NCBI GenBank assembly: GCA_022640915.1
Contig: JALCCT010000001.1
Span: 62,001 to 126,000, forward strand
Reading direction: 5' to 3'
Length of the DNA stretch: 64,000 nucleotides
Origin: Bifidobacterium sp.
GTDB taxonomy: Bacteria; Actinomycetota; Actinomycetes; Actinomycetales; Bifidobacteriaceae
Positions within the stretch are counted from its first letter, which is position 1. The number at the start of each line of letters is the position of its first letter. The notes beneath the pieces were generated by a model. It searched no databases and was not told where the DNA came from. It saw only the letters and a list, made by a program, of their open reading frames with translations. The position numbers and the translations under genes were made by a program. Shown here in pieces: positions 25,654-35,408 of this stretch.

Positions 25654-27966
25654 TCATGACATGCGGCTATCCATATTCATGGCGTTGAGCATGCCATCTT
25701 CAGCCTGCCCGAGCACGGATCGGCCTTCGAAATCATGGCGAAGATCGTCCAGTCGCGCGCCCAGCTCCACATAGCCGCGCACCGGCATCTGCTCGCAAAG
25801 CCCGCCTATTCCAGCGGCGAAGCACTGCGGCAGCGGCAGACCGTCGAGCACATGGATATAGGTCTCCAGCTTGGTCGATGGCGCAGTCAGCTCAGCTGGC
25901 GCCAGCTGCAGCCGGGTGTACAGATCGAGGCGCTCGATGTATTTGCCGATGAAGACAAACGCTTTCAGCGTCTCGTCGATGTTGGAATCTTCTACGCCGC
26001 CCCAGAAAGCGAGCACATTGTCGTCGATATCGCGCTGCTTATAGATGTCTTCGGCGTTGGCGGAACGCTTCGCTGCGTCGGTGATGTTGCTCACCGCCAG
26101 CTCGATGTGCTGCAGCAACCGGGAGCCGAGCTCAGGGCGCAGGATCACCGCATTATCGAAAGCGCGCACGATGGCGCTGCGTACTGAATTGGGATCGCTG
26201 GCATCGTACAAAAACGAGTAAATGAAATCGTCGAAATTACCGAAATCCTGTGGCAAATCAAGCGCTTGCGCAAAGGGGCGGAAGGCGTCCGCATCCGTGT
26301 CCATCACACGGTCATAGCAGGGGAAGAAGCGCGCAAGGGTAGTGAAGGCACGCTCAGTGTAACGCCCGAGCCAATACAGGTTGTCAGCCTTCGACGCAGT
26401 GACAAGCGAAAGAGATTTCAGCTGCGGCTGCGAGATCAGACTGGCTGCGTCGGCTGCGGATACCGTCAGCGAGTCATCGGCCTGCCGGCTATCCTGCACC
26501 TGGCAGCCGCGAGACTGGACACCGTCAGATCCGTCAGATTGCCCGTTTTGCCGTTGGTCGGTCTGCGGGACCACCCCGTGCGACCCATCACTCCCACTTG
26601 CAGCAGCAGTTTTCAGTGTGGCTGGCGCCAGTACCCAGGTATCTTTGAAACCGCCTCCCTGAGAGGAATTGACGATCATCTGCCCAGGCTTCGACGAGTA
26701 ACGCGTCAACCCCGAATACCACACATGCGTATTCTGCCCTGTCACTACGAAAGCCCGCAAATCGCATTTGCGCGGGGACCGCTCCCCGGTTCCTGGGTCG
26801 ATCACATCGATGTCTGTGAACTGGATGACCTCTTGCGCGATGAAGCGGCGCGGCTCGCTTTCGATGCGCTCGGCGAGTGCCTGTCGCTCCGTCTTGTCAA
26901 GGCTCGAGCCGAAGACCACGCCGTAGCCGCCCGCCTCGCTCACGTCTTTGATAACCAGTTCGCCAATCCGATCGAGTACCTCGCGTCGATCGTGCTCGAA
27001 CATCGGCATGTAGGTCGGTGCGTTGTGTAGGATCGGTTCTTCATTCAAATAGTAGCGGATCATGCGCGGCACGAAATAGTAGATCGCCTTGTCATCTGCC
27101 ACACCGTTGCCCGGCGCGTTGACGATGGCCACGTTGCCCGAACGGTATACGGAAAGCAGGCCCGGCACACCGATCACCGAATCGGGGTTGAACGCGAAGG
27201 GATCGAGGAATTCATCCGACATTCTGCGGTACATGACGCCCACGCGGTGACGCCGGCCGGCGTAGTCCAAAAGGTAGAGCCGGTTGTCCAAGACTTCCAA
27301 ATCCTCCGGAAATGCCAGCACTGCACCGATTTTCTCCGCCAGGTACGCGTGCTCGAAGAATGCGGAATTATAGCGTCCAGGCGTGAAAACCACGGCGATA
27401 CCATCAGTGGAGACGAAGTCCATGGCCTTGCGTAGCAGGCGCGGGTAGTCGCGGTTGTCGCGCACATGCAATTGGCGGAAGAGCTTGGGATTGGTTCGGC
27501 GCTCGACATCCCTGGCGAACAGCGGATAGCTGGCACCTGAGGGAATGCGCAGATTGTCTTCGAGTACCCACCAGTGCCCATCCTCGCCCTGCACGAGATC
27601 TTCGCCGGCGATATGCGCGAAGATTCCTCCGGGAGGCGTCACGCCGTTGACCTGAGGAAAGTAGCCTGAAGACGTGTATACATATTCGCCTGGCACCACG
27701 TCGTCGGCGACGATACTCTTGTCGCTATAGATGTCTTTGAGATAGGCATTAAGCGCGTTGACGCGTTGTTTGAGGCCGGCTTCGAGTTGATCGAACTCAT
27801 CGGATTCAATGATGCGCGGAACCGGATCGTACGGAAAGAGCCGGTCATGGTATTCGCCGTCTTTATAGACCCCGAATCGCACACCGTTGCGGCTTAATTC
27901 ACGGTTGATCGCTTCCCTGCGATCGATCAACTCCCCCTTTAGTTGATGCAGCGACTGTGAGATCAT
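25654..27966 (-). CDS. Fused circularly permuted ATP-grasp and alpha-E protein
   Basis: 770 residues from ATG 27966, which has GGAGGAG 8 nt upstream; the ORF runs further to 28050 but that stretch has no initiation signal. The first ~480 residues are a circularly permuted ATP-grasp domain (motifs EDNLRIPSGASYPLF, VFTPGRYNSAFFEHAY, GGYGVVFG), predicted to join an acid to an amine with ATP. A ~60-residue Ser/Gln/Asp-rich linker follows, then an alpha-E helical domain from KADNLYWLGRYTER to the end. In many bacteria these are separate genes. The substrate is not known. Confidence 0.9.
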   Translation of the reverse strand: MISQSLHQLKGELIDRREAINRELSRNGVRFGVYKDGEYHDRLFPYDPVPRIIESDEFDQLEAGLKQRVNALNAYLKDIYSDKSIVADDVVPGEYVYTSSGYFPQVNGVTPPGGIFAHIAGEDLVQGEDGHWWVLEDNLRIPSGASYPLFARDVERRTNPKLFRQLHVRDNRDYPRLLRKAMDFVSTDGIAVVFTPGRYNSAFFEHAYLAEKIGAVLAFPEDLEVLDNRLYLLDYAGRRHRVGVMYRRMSDEFLDPFAFNPDSVIGVPGLLSVYRSGNVAIVNAPGNGVADDKAIYYFVPRMIRYYLNEEPILHNAPTYMPMFEHDRREVLDRIGELVIKDVSEAGGYGVVFGSSLDKTERQALAERIESEPRRFIAQEVIQFTDIDVIDPGTGERSPRKCDLRAFVVTGQNTHVWYSGLTRYSSKPGQMIVNSSQGGGFKDTWVLAPATLKTAAASGSDGSHGVVPQTDQRQNGQSDGSDGVQSRGCQVQDSRQADDSLTVSAADAASLISQPQLKSLSLVTASKADNLYWLGRYTERAFTTLARFFPCYDRVMDTDADAFRPFAQALDLPQDFGNFDDFIYSFLYDASDPNSVRSAIVRAFDNAVILRPELGSRLLQHIELAVSNITDAAKRSANAEDIYKQRDIDDNVLAFWGGVEDSNIDETLKAFVFIGKYIERLDLYTRLQLAPAELTAPSTKLETYIHVLDGLPLPQCFAAGIGGLCEQMPVRGYVELGARLDDLRHDFEGRSVLGQAEDGMLNAMNMDSRMS

Positions 27967-28104
27967 GCTTCCGACTCCTCCGCGAATTGTGTAGTGCCCG
28001 ATGTGTGCGCAGGCATGCTTCCTTGCGCTCTCTTCCGTCACGCTAAGCATCGCGTATTACCAGCGGCGTGTGGCAATGTTACGAACACGTCACCATCGGC
28101 ATAC

Positions 28105-29055
28105 TCAAGGCAGTGTGCGTTTGGCCCGGATGCGCTCAGCACGCGACCCCAGTTCGTGCTCGGGCGGGTAAGCGACATCTTCTAGCGTCAGGCCTTGCGG
28201 CGCGATGGGGCCAGTCGCGCCCTCGCGCACGGGGTGCGCCATTTTTTCGGCAAACCACTCCAGCGTTCCCTTGCCCAGCCCAATCTTCACGCAGGCGCCA
28301 GCCAGCGAGCGAACCATATTATGAGCGAAGGCGTCCGCCACGATAGTGAAACACACCAGGCCGGACTCGAGCGTTGGCGTGAGGTAATGCCGGCCGAGTG
28401 TTTGGCCTGATTTCGACCCCTGCGTATTGCCCATCCCATCAGATCTCTCTTCGATCAGCGGGCGCGAGCCGACCCTGCTCCACAACGCCATCTTCACCTC
28501 GCGTATTGTGGTGCCACCCGGATTCGGCGTAGCGAACGAGCCAAAATCGTGCAGTCCTACCGTCATCGCAGCGGCCTGGTTCATCGCGTCAACATCGAGT
28601 ACGCCGTCGATCGCCAATACGAAGCCGCGCAGCCGCGGATCCAGCTCGCACGAGCCATCGGCTATGCGGAAGACATAGGTACGCTCCAACGCGGAAAACC
28701 GTGCATCGAAACCTTCAGGAGCCTCGCTGACAGCATGGATGGCAATGTCGTCGGGCAGACAATGCCGCAGCCGGCGCAGCAACGCTTCGGTAGCGGGTAC
28801 GCCCATGTGCCCAATGCAACACGAGAGCGTTTCATGACGCACGTCGAGATGACATATCTGATGGCTTGCATGCACACCCGTGTCGGTGCGCCCTGCCACT
28901 ACCAGACGCAACGGCTCGTCCGCGTCGCTGTCCGGCACACCCAAAATGCGGTGCAACGCGCTCTCGATCTCCCCTTGCACTGTACGTATGCCGGGCTGCT
29001 TCGCCCAGCCATGGAACCGGCCACCGTCATAAGCCAAATCAATTCGCAGTCTCAT
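28105..29055 (-). CDS. truA: tRNA pseudouridine(38-40) synthase A
   Basis: Converts uridines 38-40 in the anticodon stem. 316 residues from ATG 29055; a GTG at 29061 adds two residues. Motifs: LAYDGGRFHGWAKQ, the catalytic Asp in GRTDTGVHA, and the C-terminal HNMVRSLAGACVKIG. No Shine-Dalgarno; TATACT on the minus strand (29068-29063) ends 7 nt before the ATG, so the mRNA is probably leaderless with its own promoter, separate from the rplQ operon. Confidence 0.94.
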   Translation of the reverse strand: MRLRIDLAYDGGRFHGWAKQPGIRTVQGEIESALHRILGVPDSDADEPLRLVVAGRTDTGVHASHQICHLDVRHETLSCCIGHMGVPATEALLRRLRHCLPDDIAIHAVSEAPEGFDARFSALERTYVFRIADGSCELDPRLRGFVLAIDGVLDVDAMNQAAAMTVGLHDFGSFATPNPGGTTIREVKMALWSRVGSRPLIEERSDGMGNTQGSKSGQTLGRHYLTPTLESGLVCFTIVADAFAHNMVRSLAGACVKIGLGKGTLEWFAEKMAHPVREGATGPIAPQGLTLEDVAYPPEHELGSRAERIRAKRTLP

Positions 29056-29230
29056 CAGCACTAGTATAAACGTGCGAGCCAGTGCTTCGCGCAGCCTTTG
29101 ATACCTGATATGTTCGTACAGCCGCCTCGCCCATAGTCATCTCCTGCACTCGTCGAAGCATCTCGCGCGCCAACGCATTACGCATGGCAGCGTATTAGAA
29201 CCGACAAGAATCGGCCTGCAGATATGACAA

Positions 29231-29267
29231 AACCGGCTGTCAGAGCACACAACTCTAACAGCCGGTT
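29231..29267 (-). terminator. Terminator of the ribosomal-protein cluster after rplQ
   Basis: AACCGGCTGT (29231-29240) pairs with ACAGCCGGTT (29258-29267), with extra AGAG/CTCT pairing towards the loop. On the minus strand the stem continues into TTTTG. It is 44 nt past the rplQ stop. Confidence 0.8.
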
Positions 29268-29310
29268 CGTTATCAACGCTTCAGCCGTAGCAGGCTACAG
29301 CGTCAACCGC

Positions 29311-29862
29311 TTATTCCCCAGCAACCTCTTCGGTTGCTGCCTTGTCTTCGGTGGCACCATCTGCATTGACCTTATCGGCCTCGCCAGTCGTGGTGGTTGC
29401 CGCAGAAACGTCGGCAGCCTCCTGAGCGACCTCAGCATCGGCAGCAGGGGCAGCGGTCTTAGCGGCAGCCTCAGCTTCCTTCACCACAGCCTGCTTAGCG
29501 CTCACCGGCTCGGTGACGAGCTCGATGATGGCCTGCGGCGCGGCGTCACCCTGGCGAGGAGCGATGCGAATGATGCGGGTATACCCGCCCTCGCGCTGTT
29601 CCATCTGTTCGGCGATCTCGGTGAAGAGTTTGTGGACAATGGACTTATCCCGGATCACACGCATCACACGACGACGCGAGTGCAGGTCTCCGCGCTTGGC
29701 GAAGGTGATGAGGCGCTCAGCCAACGGGCGAAGTCGCTTGGCCTTGGGCAGCGTGGTCTTGATGCGGGTGTTGGAGAACAGGCTGGTCGCCATGTTCGCA
29801 AGCATCAAACGCTCATGCGCAGGGCTCGAAGCCAGGCGTGGGCCCTTCTTGGGTGTAGGCAT
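29311..29862 (-). CDS. rplQ: 50S ribosomal protein L17 with C-terminal extension
   Basis: 183 residues. The first ~120 are standard L17 ([19 protein letters not shown]...), near the peptide exit tunnel. The last ~60 residues are Ala/Glu/Thr-rich ([21 protein letters not shown]...) and go beyond the usual ~125. It is the last gene of the cluster, 82 nt after rpoA and before a terminator. Confidence 0.97.
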   Translation of the reverse strand: MPTPKKGPRLASSPAHERLMLANMATSLFSNTRIKTTLPKAKRLRPLAERLITFAKRGDLHSRRRVMRVIRDKSIVHKLFTEIAEQMEQREGGYTRIIRIAPRQGDAAPQAIIELVTEPVSAKQAVVKEAEAAAKTAAPAADAEVAQEAADVSAATTTTGEADKVNADGATEDKAATEEVAGE

Positions 29863-29944
29863 AATTACTCCTTATTGCCATAAGACCAGGTGGGCAACTG
29901 CCCGAACATCCGGCCCTAACGGCGGTTTGATGAATGGCTGCGCG

Positions 29945-30940
29945 TCACTCGTCTTCCGGCGAGAAGAACGTGCCCCCTTCAAGGTTGTTGGTATCGAATC
30001 CCAACGGCGAGGCCTTGAGCGACAGACCAAGTGTCTGCAGTTTCTCCTTGACCTCATCGATCGACTTCATACCGAAATTACGGATGTCAAGCAGATCCTG
30101 CTCAGTGTGGGCGACGAGCTCGCCGATGGTGTGGATTCCCTCACGCTTGAGGCAGTTGTAGCTGCGCTGCGTGAGATTGAGATCCTCGATCGGCACGGCA
30201 AGCTCCGGATTTGCCTCTTCAACGACAGGTGCCGGCCCGATTTCAACGCCTTCTGCCTGCGTATTGAGTTCACGGCATAGACCGAAGAGCTCCACAAGCG
30301 TCGAGCCCGCCGAGGCGACCGCATCGCGCGGCGAAATCGCCGGCTTGGTCTCCACGTCAAGAATAAGCTTATCGAAATCCGTGCGCTGTTCCACGCGCGT
30401 GGCCTCGACTTTATAGCTTACCTTGAGCACCGGGGAGTAAATGGAATCGACTGGAATACGGCCGATCTCGTCATTATCCGACTTGTTCATCTGCGCCTGC
30501 ACATAGCCACGGCCACGTTCAACGGTGAACTCAATCTCGAGTTCACCATCTTCGGCGAGCGAAGCAATATGCATGTCAGGGTTGGCGATGGTGACACCTG
30601 CGGGAGGGGTGATATCGCCCGCAAGCGCCTCGCCCTTGCCGCTTTTGCGCAGATACATGACAACCGGCTCGTCGTATTCGCTGGTGAGCACGATACCCTT
30701 GATGTTGAGTAGGATTTCAGTCACATCTTCTTCAACCCCGGGCAGAGTGGTGAACTCATGCAGGGCACCGGAAATGCGCACCGAAGTCACTGCGGCGCCA
30801 GGGATGGAGCTCAGCAGCGTGCGGCGCAACGAGTTGCCGAGCGTGTAACCAAAACCAGGCTCGAGCGGCTCGATAACGAAACGCGAACGCTGCGGATTGA
30901 GTGTTTCCTCAGTTAGTGTCGGACGCTGTGCGATAAGCAC
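29945..30940 (-). CDS. rpoA: DNA-directed RNA polymerase subunit alpha
   Basis: 331 residues, full length. N-terminal assembly domain with [21 protein letters not shown]-terminal domain for UP-element and activator contacts ([15 protein letters not shown]..., [14 protein letters not shown]). Placed between rpsK and rplQ, the alpha-operon order but without rpsD, which is in another part of the genome. Confidence 0.98.
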   Translation of the reverse strand: MLIAQRPTLTEETLNPQRSRFVIEPLEPGFGYTLGNSLRRTLLSSIPGAAVTSVRISGALHEFTTLPGVEEDVTEILLNIKGIVLTSEYDEPVVMYLRKSGKGEALAGDITPPAGVTIANPDMHIASLAEDGELEIEFTVERGRGYVQAQMNKSDNDEIGRIPVDSIYSPVLKVSYKVEATRVEQRTDFDKLILDVETKPAISPRDAVASAGSTLVELFGLCRELNTQAEGVEIGPAPVVEEANPELAVPIEDLNLTQRSYNCLKREGIHTIGELVAHTEQDLLDIRNFGMKSIDEVKEKLQTLGLSLKASPLGFDTNNLEGGTFFSPEDE

Positions 30941-31018
30941 TGTGGTATCCTTTCAGCTTTTGGTTAGCGGTGCACTCGCCGGTCAAAAGCGACTTTGGAC
31001 GGATGGATTCTGGAGTGC

Positions 31019-31417
31019 TCAGACGCGACGGCGCTTGGGAGGACGCACGCCGTTATGGGCCTGCGGAGTAACGTCAGTAATCGAACCGACCTCGAGACCT
31101 GCGGACTGCAGCGAGCGAATAGCGGTCTCACGGCCAGAGCCGGGACCTTTGACGAAAACGTCGACCTTCTTGACGCCATGTTCCATCGCCTTGCGGGCGG
31201 CGGATTCCGCAGCCATGCCCGCGGCATACGGCGTGGACTTACGTGAGCCCTTGAAACCGACATCGCCGCCGGAAGCCCAGGACACGACGGCCCCGGACGG
31301 ATCGGTGATCGAAATAATGGTGTTGTTGAATGTGGACTTGATATGCGCCTGCCCGACCGGCACCGACTTGCGATCCCGGCGACGCGGCTTGCGCGTGGCT
31401 TGCTTTTGAGCTGCCAA
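31019..31417 (-). CDS. rpsK: 30S ribosomal protein S11
   Basis: 132 residues if started at the TTG at 31417, matching the known length of bifidobacterial S11 (MAAxKQA...); GAGGG lies upstream. An in-frame ATG at 31477 would add 20 residues unlike any S11. Core motifs: [45 protein letters not shown], and C-terminal [11 protein letters not shown]. Confidence 0.96.
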   Translation of the reverse strand: MAAQKQATRKPRRRDRKSVPVGQAHIKSTFNNTIISITDPSGAVVSWASGGDVGFKGSRKSTPYAAGMAAESAARKAMEHGVKKVDVFVKGPGSGRETAIRSLQSAGLEVGSITDVTPQAHNGVRPPKRRRV

Positions 31418-31504
31418 CTGACCCTCGTTTCCTTGTAACGAACTATTTGGTTGCCCGGACGATGAGCGGCGTTGCACCTCTCGTGGCCCGGATCATGCCA
31501 CCGT

Positions 31505-31882
31505 TTACTTTGTGGCCTTCTTCTTCCCGGCGACCGTACGCTTCGGGCCCTTGCGGGTACGTGCATTGGTCTTGGTGCGCTGACCGCGCACGGGGAGTCC
31601 CCTACGATGACGCTGGCCTTGGTAGCAATTGATTTGGATCTTGCGACGAATATCCGCATCGACTTCTCGACGCAGATCGCCTTCGATCTTGTAGTTGGAT
31701 TCGAGATAGTCGCGCAGCGTAATCAGCTGCTCATCCGTCAAATCCTTCACACGCGTATCAGGATTAATATCCGTCGCGGCGAGGGTCTCCTTCGCACGAG
31801 TGCGGCCTACGCCGAAGATGTAGGTGAGGGCGATCTCGATGCGCTTCTCATTGGGGATGTCGACTCCGGCAAGACGTGCCAT
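31505..31882 (-). CDS. rpsM: 30S ribosomal protein S13
   Basis: 125 residues, [19 protein letters not shown] start and a Lys/Arg-rich tail that reaches the P-site tRNA ([18 protein letters not shown]). The helix-two-turn-helix RNA-binding core is intact. Located between rpmJ and rpsK. Confidence 0.97.
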   Translation of the reverse strand: MARLAGVDIPNEKRIEIALTYIFGVGRTRAKETLAATDINPDTRVKDLTDEQLITLRDYLESNYKIEGDLRREVDADIRRKIQINCYQGQRHRRGLPVRGQRTKTNARTRKGPKRTVAGKKKATK

Positions 31883-32016
31883 TGCGATTCCTTTGTGTTC
31901 TTCGCAGGTCTGGCACCAAGTCCTCCGGTTTCCCGGCCCGGGCCTGCGAACCCGAGGTTCAGCACATCATGTGCTGTGACTTAGCGTTATTTTATACTCT
32001 GTCGCTGGAGGTCTGC

Positions 32017-32130
32017 TCAGCCTTGGCGCTGCTTATGGCGCGGGTTGGAGCAGATCACCATGACGCGACCGTGACGACGGATCACGCGGCAATTCTCGCA
32101 GATCTTCTTCACGCTAGGGCTGACCTTCAT
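32017..32130 (-). CDS. rpmJ: 50S ribosomal protein L36
   Basis: 37 residues, [19 protein letters not shown]... ending NPRHKQRQG. Cys and His positions (CENC ... CSNPRH) match the zinc-binding C+ form. Too short for usual ORF cut-offs. Between infA and rpsM, the standard place. Confidence 0.97.
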   Translation of the reverse strand: MKVSPSVKKICENCRVIRRHGRVMVICSNPRHKQRQG

Positions 32131-32152
32131 GGTTTTCCTTTGTTTTGTACTG

Positions 32153-32371
32153 TTACTTATAACGGTACGTAATACGACCGCGGTTAAGATCATATGGGCT
32201 CATTTCCAAAACCACACGATCCTGCGGCAGAATGCGGATATAATTCTTACGCATTTTGCCGGAGATGGTGGCGAGCACGATATGCTTGTTCTCGAGTTCC
32301 ACGCGAAACATCGCGTTCGGCAGTGCTTCCACCACCTGACCTTCGACTTCAATCACACCGTCTTTTGCCAT
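32153..32371 (-). CDS. infA: Translation initiation factor IF-1
   Basis: 72 residues from ATG 32371 ([19 protein letters not shown]), the standard IF-1 length with a single OB-fold S1 domain and ending RGRITYRYK. The open frame continues to 32461 but nothing before 32371 resembles IF-1. It lies 22 nt before rpmJ. Confidence 0.97.
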   Translation of the reverse strand: MAKDGVIEVEGQVVEALPNAMFRVELENKHIVLATISGKMRKNYIRILPQDRVVLEMSPYDLNRGRITYRYK

Positions 32372-32528
32372 GAGCCTCATTCCGTTCCTTGGCCTGCTTA
32401 CAATGCGTGTCTGAAGACACACCAATTGAACAGTATACAACAAAATTAGGTGTAGCGACACACGGCGTGTTGCGACGCCCGATGCATCTGTTACCTCGCG
32501 TGAGAAAGCTCAACGCTATTCGCGTCAA

Positions 32529-33089
32529 TCACCCGAGCTGGGCAATGATCTTCGCGCTAATCTCGTCAATGTCACCCACACCGTTGACCGCTACAAGCTC
32601 GCCGCGTCCTTTGTATGTTTCCAGCAGCGGGGCGGTTTGTTCTTCGTAGATTTTCAGCCGCTTGGCGATCGCCTCAGGGGTGTCGTCAGCACGGCCCTCC
32701 TGCTCGGCCCGCTTGCGCATACGATCCATCAGCACATCGTGGTCGGCTTCTAGGGCTACTGCATGGTCGAGCGGCGTGCCCAATTCCTCAAGCATCTGGT
32801 CGAGCGCCTGCACCTGAGCCGCGTTGCGCGGATATCCGTCGAGGATCCAACCGTTCTTGGTGTCATTATGAGCAAGACGATCCTTGACGATTCGGCTGGT
32901 CACCTCGTCGGGAACCAACTCGCCCTTGTCGGTATAGGACTGAGCTTCCTTGCCAAGCTCGGTGTGGTTCTTGATGTTGTAGCGGAAGATGTCGCCAGTG
33001 GAAATCGCAGGAATACCATAGTGTTTGCTCAGCAGAGCAGCCTGTGTTCCCTTGCCAACGCCCTGGGGTCCCATGATCAGCAATCGCAT
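32529..33089 (-). CDS. adk: Adenylate kinase
   Basis: AMP + ATP to 2 ADP. 186 residues from ATG 33089. P-loop GPQGVGKGT at 7-15, AMP-binding region SKHYGIPAISTGDIFR, and DGYPRN in the core. The lid is short, without zinc Cys residues. It is the last gene before infA; the usual map gene is absent here. The frame extends to 33149, not supported by homology. Confidence 0.96.
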   Translation of the reverse strand: MRLLIMGPQGVGKGTQAALLSKHYGIPAISTGDIFRYNIKNHTELGKEAQSYTDKGELVPDEVTSRIVKDRLAHNDTKNGWILDGYPRNAAQVQALDQMLEELGTPLDHAVALEADHDVLMDRMRKRAEQEGRADDTPEAIAKRLKIYEEQTAPLLETYKGRGELVAVNGVGDIDEISAKIIAQLG

Positions 33090-33240
33090 TTGTGTCCTTT
33101 TATCTGCATCGAATTGATTAGTTTTTTTCTCGCCGTTTATATCGCGCACGAGTCACATCCAACAGTGCAAGCTACTATGCTGCCAGCCTGTTCTACGCCA
33201 CGGTTGAGCCAGCACCGAAAACTATAAAAACAGCCGCGTC

Positions 33241-34575
33241 TCAGCCTTCTTTGTGATCAGTGTGCTCGAAGAGAAAGCCGGTGTACTGGAACTGTTCGGT
33301 CTGTGCCTTGGCTTGGCGCAGGGTATCGAGTCCAACGCCGGCGATGATCAGGATTGTCGTGCCGCCAAAAGGCAGCCGCGCGTTAAGACTCAATGCCATA
33401 ATGAGCACGGTGGGAATCAGCGCCACAAATAGCAGGTAAACCGCGCCAACCGTGTTAAGCCGGTTCATCACGTAGCTCAAGTAGCGGCTAGTCGAGCTGC
33501 CCGCGCGGATGCCTGGAATAAAACCACCGTACTGCTTCATATTGTCTGCGGTCTCGTCCGGATCGAAAGTGATCGCGGTGTAGAAGAAGCAGAAGAAGAC
33601 AATCATGAGCGAGTACAGACCGATGTACCACACTGAAGTGGTGTTGGCCAAGTTTGCGTTGATCCAGCTGACCCACGACTGCTGGGTGTTGCCGAACTGC
33701 GCGATCAGTGTGGGAATGGAGAGGATAGAAGAGGCAAAAATCGGTGGGATGACGCCGCTCATATTAATCTTGAGCGGAAGATACGTCGAGGAGCCGCCGT
33801 ACATCTTGCGTCCGATCATGCGCCGGGTGTACTGCACCGGGATGCGGCGCTGGCATAGTTCAACGAAGTCCACGAGAATGAGAATCACAAGCAGCACTGC
33901 GGTGACGATACCAAACTTGGTCCAGTTGCCGTTGGTGCCATTCGTGCCCCAACCGATCTCCCACAGCTGCGGCAGGAAGCCGGAGCATATGGACATGAAG
34001 ATGAGCACGGACATGCCCTGGCCGATGCCTTTGTCGGTGATGAGTTCGGCCATCCACATGATCAGGCCAGTGCCACCGGTCATGACCAGTACCATGACGA
34101 CCAGGTTCCATACCGAATTGTCAGGTATGACCTGGCCACACTGGTAATTGAACAGCGCGCCGGATCGGGCGGTGACCAGAATCGTGGTGGACTGCAGCAC
34201 AGCCAAACCGATGGTGAGGTAACGCGTGTACTGCGTAAGCTTTGTCTCGCCCGATTGGCCTTCCTTATGCAACGCCTCAAAGCGTGGGATGACAACGCGC
34301 AGCAGCTGGATCACGATGGAGGCTGTGATGTAGGGCATCACACCCAACGCGAAAATCGACAGCTGGAGCATCGCGCCGCCGGAGAACAAATTCACCAGAC
34401 CGACGAAGTTCTCTTGGTTCGATGATAGCGAGGAGACACATTCGCGCACTGTCTTGTAGTCCACTCCCGGGGTGGGGATGAACGAGCCAATGCGGTAGAT
34501 GATGATCATGCCGAAGACGAACAGGATCTTGTTCCTGAGCTCTTTGGTCCTAAAGGCCTGGATTAACGTCCTCAC
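33241..34575 (-). CDS. secY: Preprotein translocase subunit SecY
   Basis: Channel of the Sec translocon, 444 residues from GTG 34575 with GGAAGG upstream. Ten membrane segments by hydrophobicity; the plug segment follows GSFIPTPGVDY, and the C-terminal loop R-rich GGFIPGIRAGSSTSRYL is present. Extra frame to 34620 has no support. Gene order rplO-secY-adk. Confidence 0.97.
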   Translation of the reverse strand: MRTLIQAFRTKELRNKILFVFGMIIIYRIGSFIPTPGVDYKTVRECVSSLSSNQENFVGLVNLFSGGAMLQLSIFALGVMPYITASIVIQLLRVVIPRFEALHKEGQSGETKLTQYTRYLTIGLAVLQSTTILVTARSGALFNYQCGQVIPDNSVWNLVVMVLVMTGGTGLIMWMAELITDKGIGQGMSVLIFMSICSGFLPQLWEIGWGTNGTNGNWTKFGIVTAVLLVILILVDFVELCQRRIPVQYTRRMIGRKMYGGSSTYLPLKINMSGVIPPIFASSILSIPTLIAQFGNTQQSWVSWINANLANTTSVWYIGLYSLMIVFFCFFYTAITFDPDETADNMKQYGGFIPGIRAGSSTSRYLSYVMNRLNTVGAVYLLFVALIPTVLIMALSLNARLPFGGTTILIIAGVGLDTLRQAKAQTEQFQYTGFLFEHTDHKEG

Positions 34576-34696
34576 CTGGGGTTTCCTTCCCTGAATCGTG
34601 CGTAGCCATACGCACCTCAAAACGGACTCTAGGGGTCGAGTTTAGCGTAGAGCGTCTACGTAGAACGCCTGCACTGCCCCAACCTCGTCACATCGA

Positions 34697-34735
34697 CGAA
34701 TGGCCCTCCCCGCATAATGCGGGGAGGGCCATTCG
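34697..34735. repeat. Hairpin between rplO and secY
   Basis: 19-nt arms 34697-34715 and 34717-34735, with the centre ATAAT. No U-tract follows on the minus strand, so it is not a clean terminator. It might stabilise or process the mRNA, separating secY-adk-infA expression from the ribosomal genes upstream. Confidence 0.7.
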
Positions 34736-34764
34736 ATTATCTTGCAGCATGTCCCCTGGACCGC

Positions 34765-35223
34765 TCAGTCCTGAGCGATGGAGCCGCCTGCCGCTTCGAT
34801 TTTGGCTTTGGCTGAGGCTGAGGCCTTAACGCCCTTGAGCGTGAAAGCTACAGTGGTCTCGCCATCTGCGAGTACCTTGACCGGGTAACCGCGGCGAACC
34901 GCACCCTTGGCGATCAAGTCTTCAACGGCAATCTCGCCGCCCTTGGGGAAGAGCTCGGTGAGCGTTGCGATATTGACGACCTGGAACTCCTTCTTAAAGG
35001 GGCTCTTGAAACCGCGCAGCTTCGGCAGGCGCATATACAGCGGCAACTGACCGCCTTCAAAGCCCGGACGAACCTGATAGCGTTTCTTGGTGCCCTTGGC
35101 TCCACGGCCCGAGGTCTTGCCCTTCGAGCCTTCGCCGCGACCCACACGAATGCGATCCTTCTTGGCGCCCGCAGCCGGATGCAGATCATGCATCTGCAAG
35201 ATGCTGTTTTCTTCATTTGCCAT
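34765..35223 (-). CDS. rplO: 50S ribosomal protein L15
   Basis: 152 residues. Core L15 with glycine-rich N-terminal part (RVGRGEGSKGKTSGRGAKG) and LPLYMRLPKLRGFKSPF. Follows rpmD directly (3 nt) and precedes the hairpin and secY. Confidence 0.97.
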   Translation of the reverse strand: MANEENSILQMHDLHPAAGAKKDRIRVGRGEGSKGKTSGRGAKGTKKRYQVRPGFEGGQLPLYMRLPKLRGFKSPFKKEFQVVNIATLTELFPKGGEIAVEDLIAKGAVRRGYPVKVLADGETTVAFTLKGVKASASAKAKIEAAGGSIAQD

Positions 35224-35225
35224 AA

Positions 35226-35408
35226 TCAGTCGACCTCCTCGACAGTGACCAAGTGACGCACCGCGTGCGCCAGGCCGCGATTAGCCGGCGAATCCTCACG
35301 GACGACACTTTGGCCGATCTTGTGCAGACCGAGCGTGCGAACCGTCTCGCGCTGAGCAGGCTTCCTGTTGACCAAGCCACGCACCAGAGTGATCTTAAGC
35401 TGAGCCAT
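35226..35408 (-). CDS. rpmD: 50S ribosomal protein L30
   Basis: 60 residues from ATG 35408 ([19 protein letters not shown]), standard length. The start overlaps the rpsE stop by one base (TGATG), so it should be translated by reinitiation. Confidence 0.96.
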   Translation of the reverse strand: MAQLKITLVRGLVNRKPAQRETVRTLGLHKIGQSVVREDSPANRGLAHAVRHLVTVEEVD

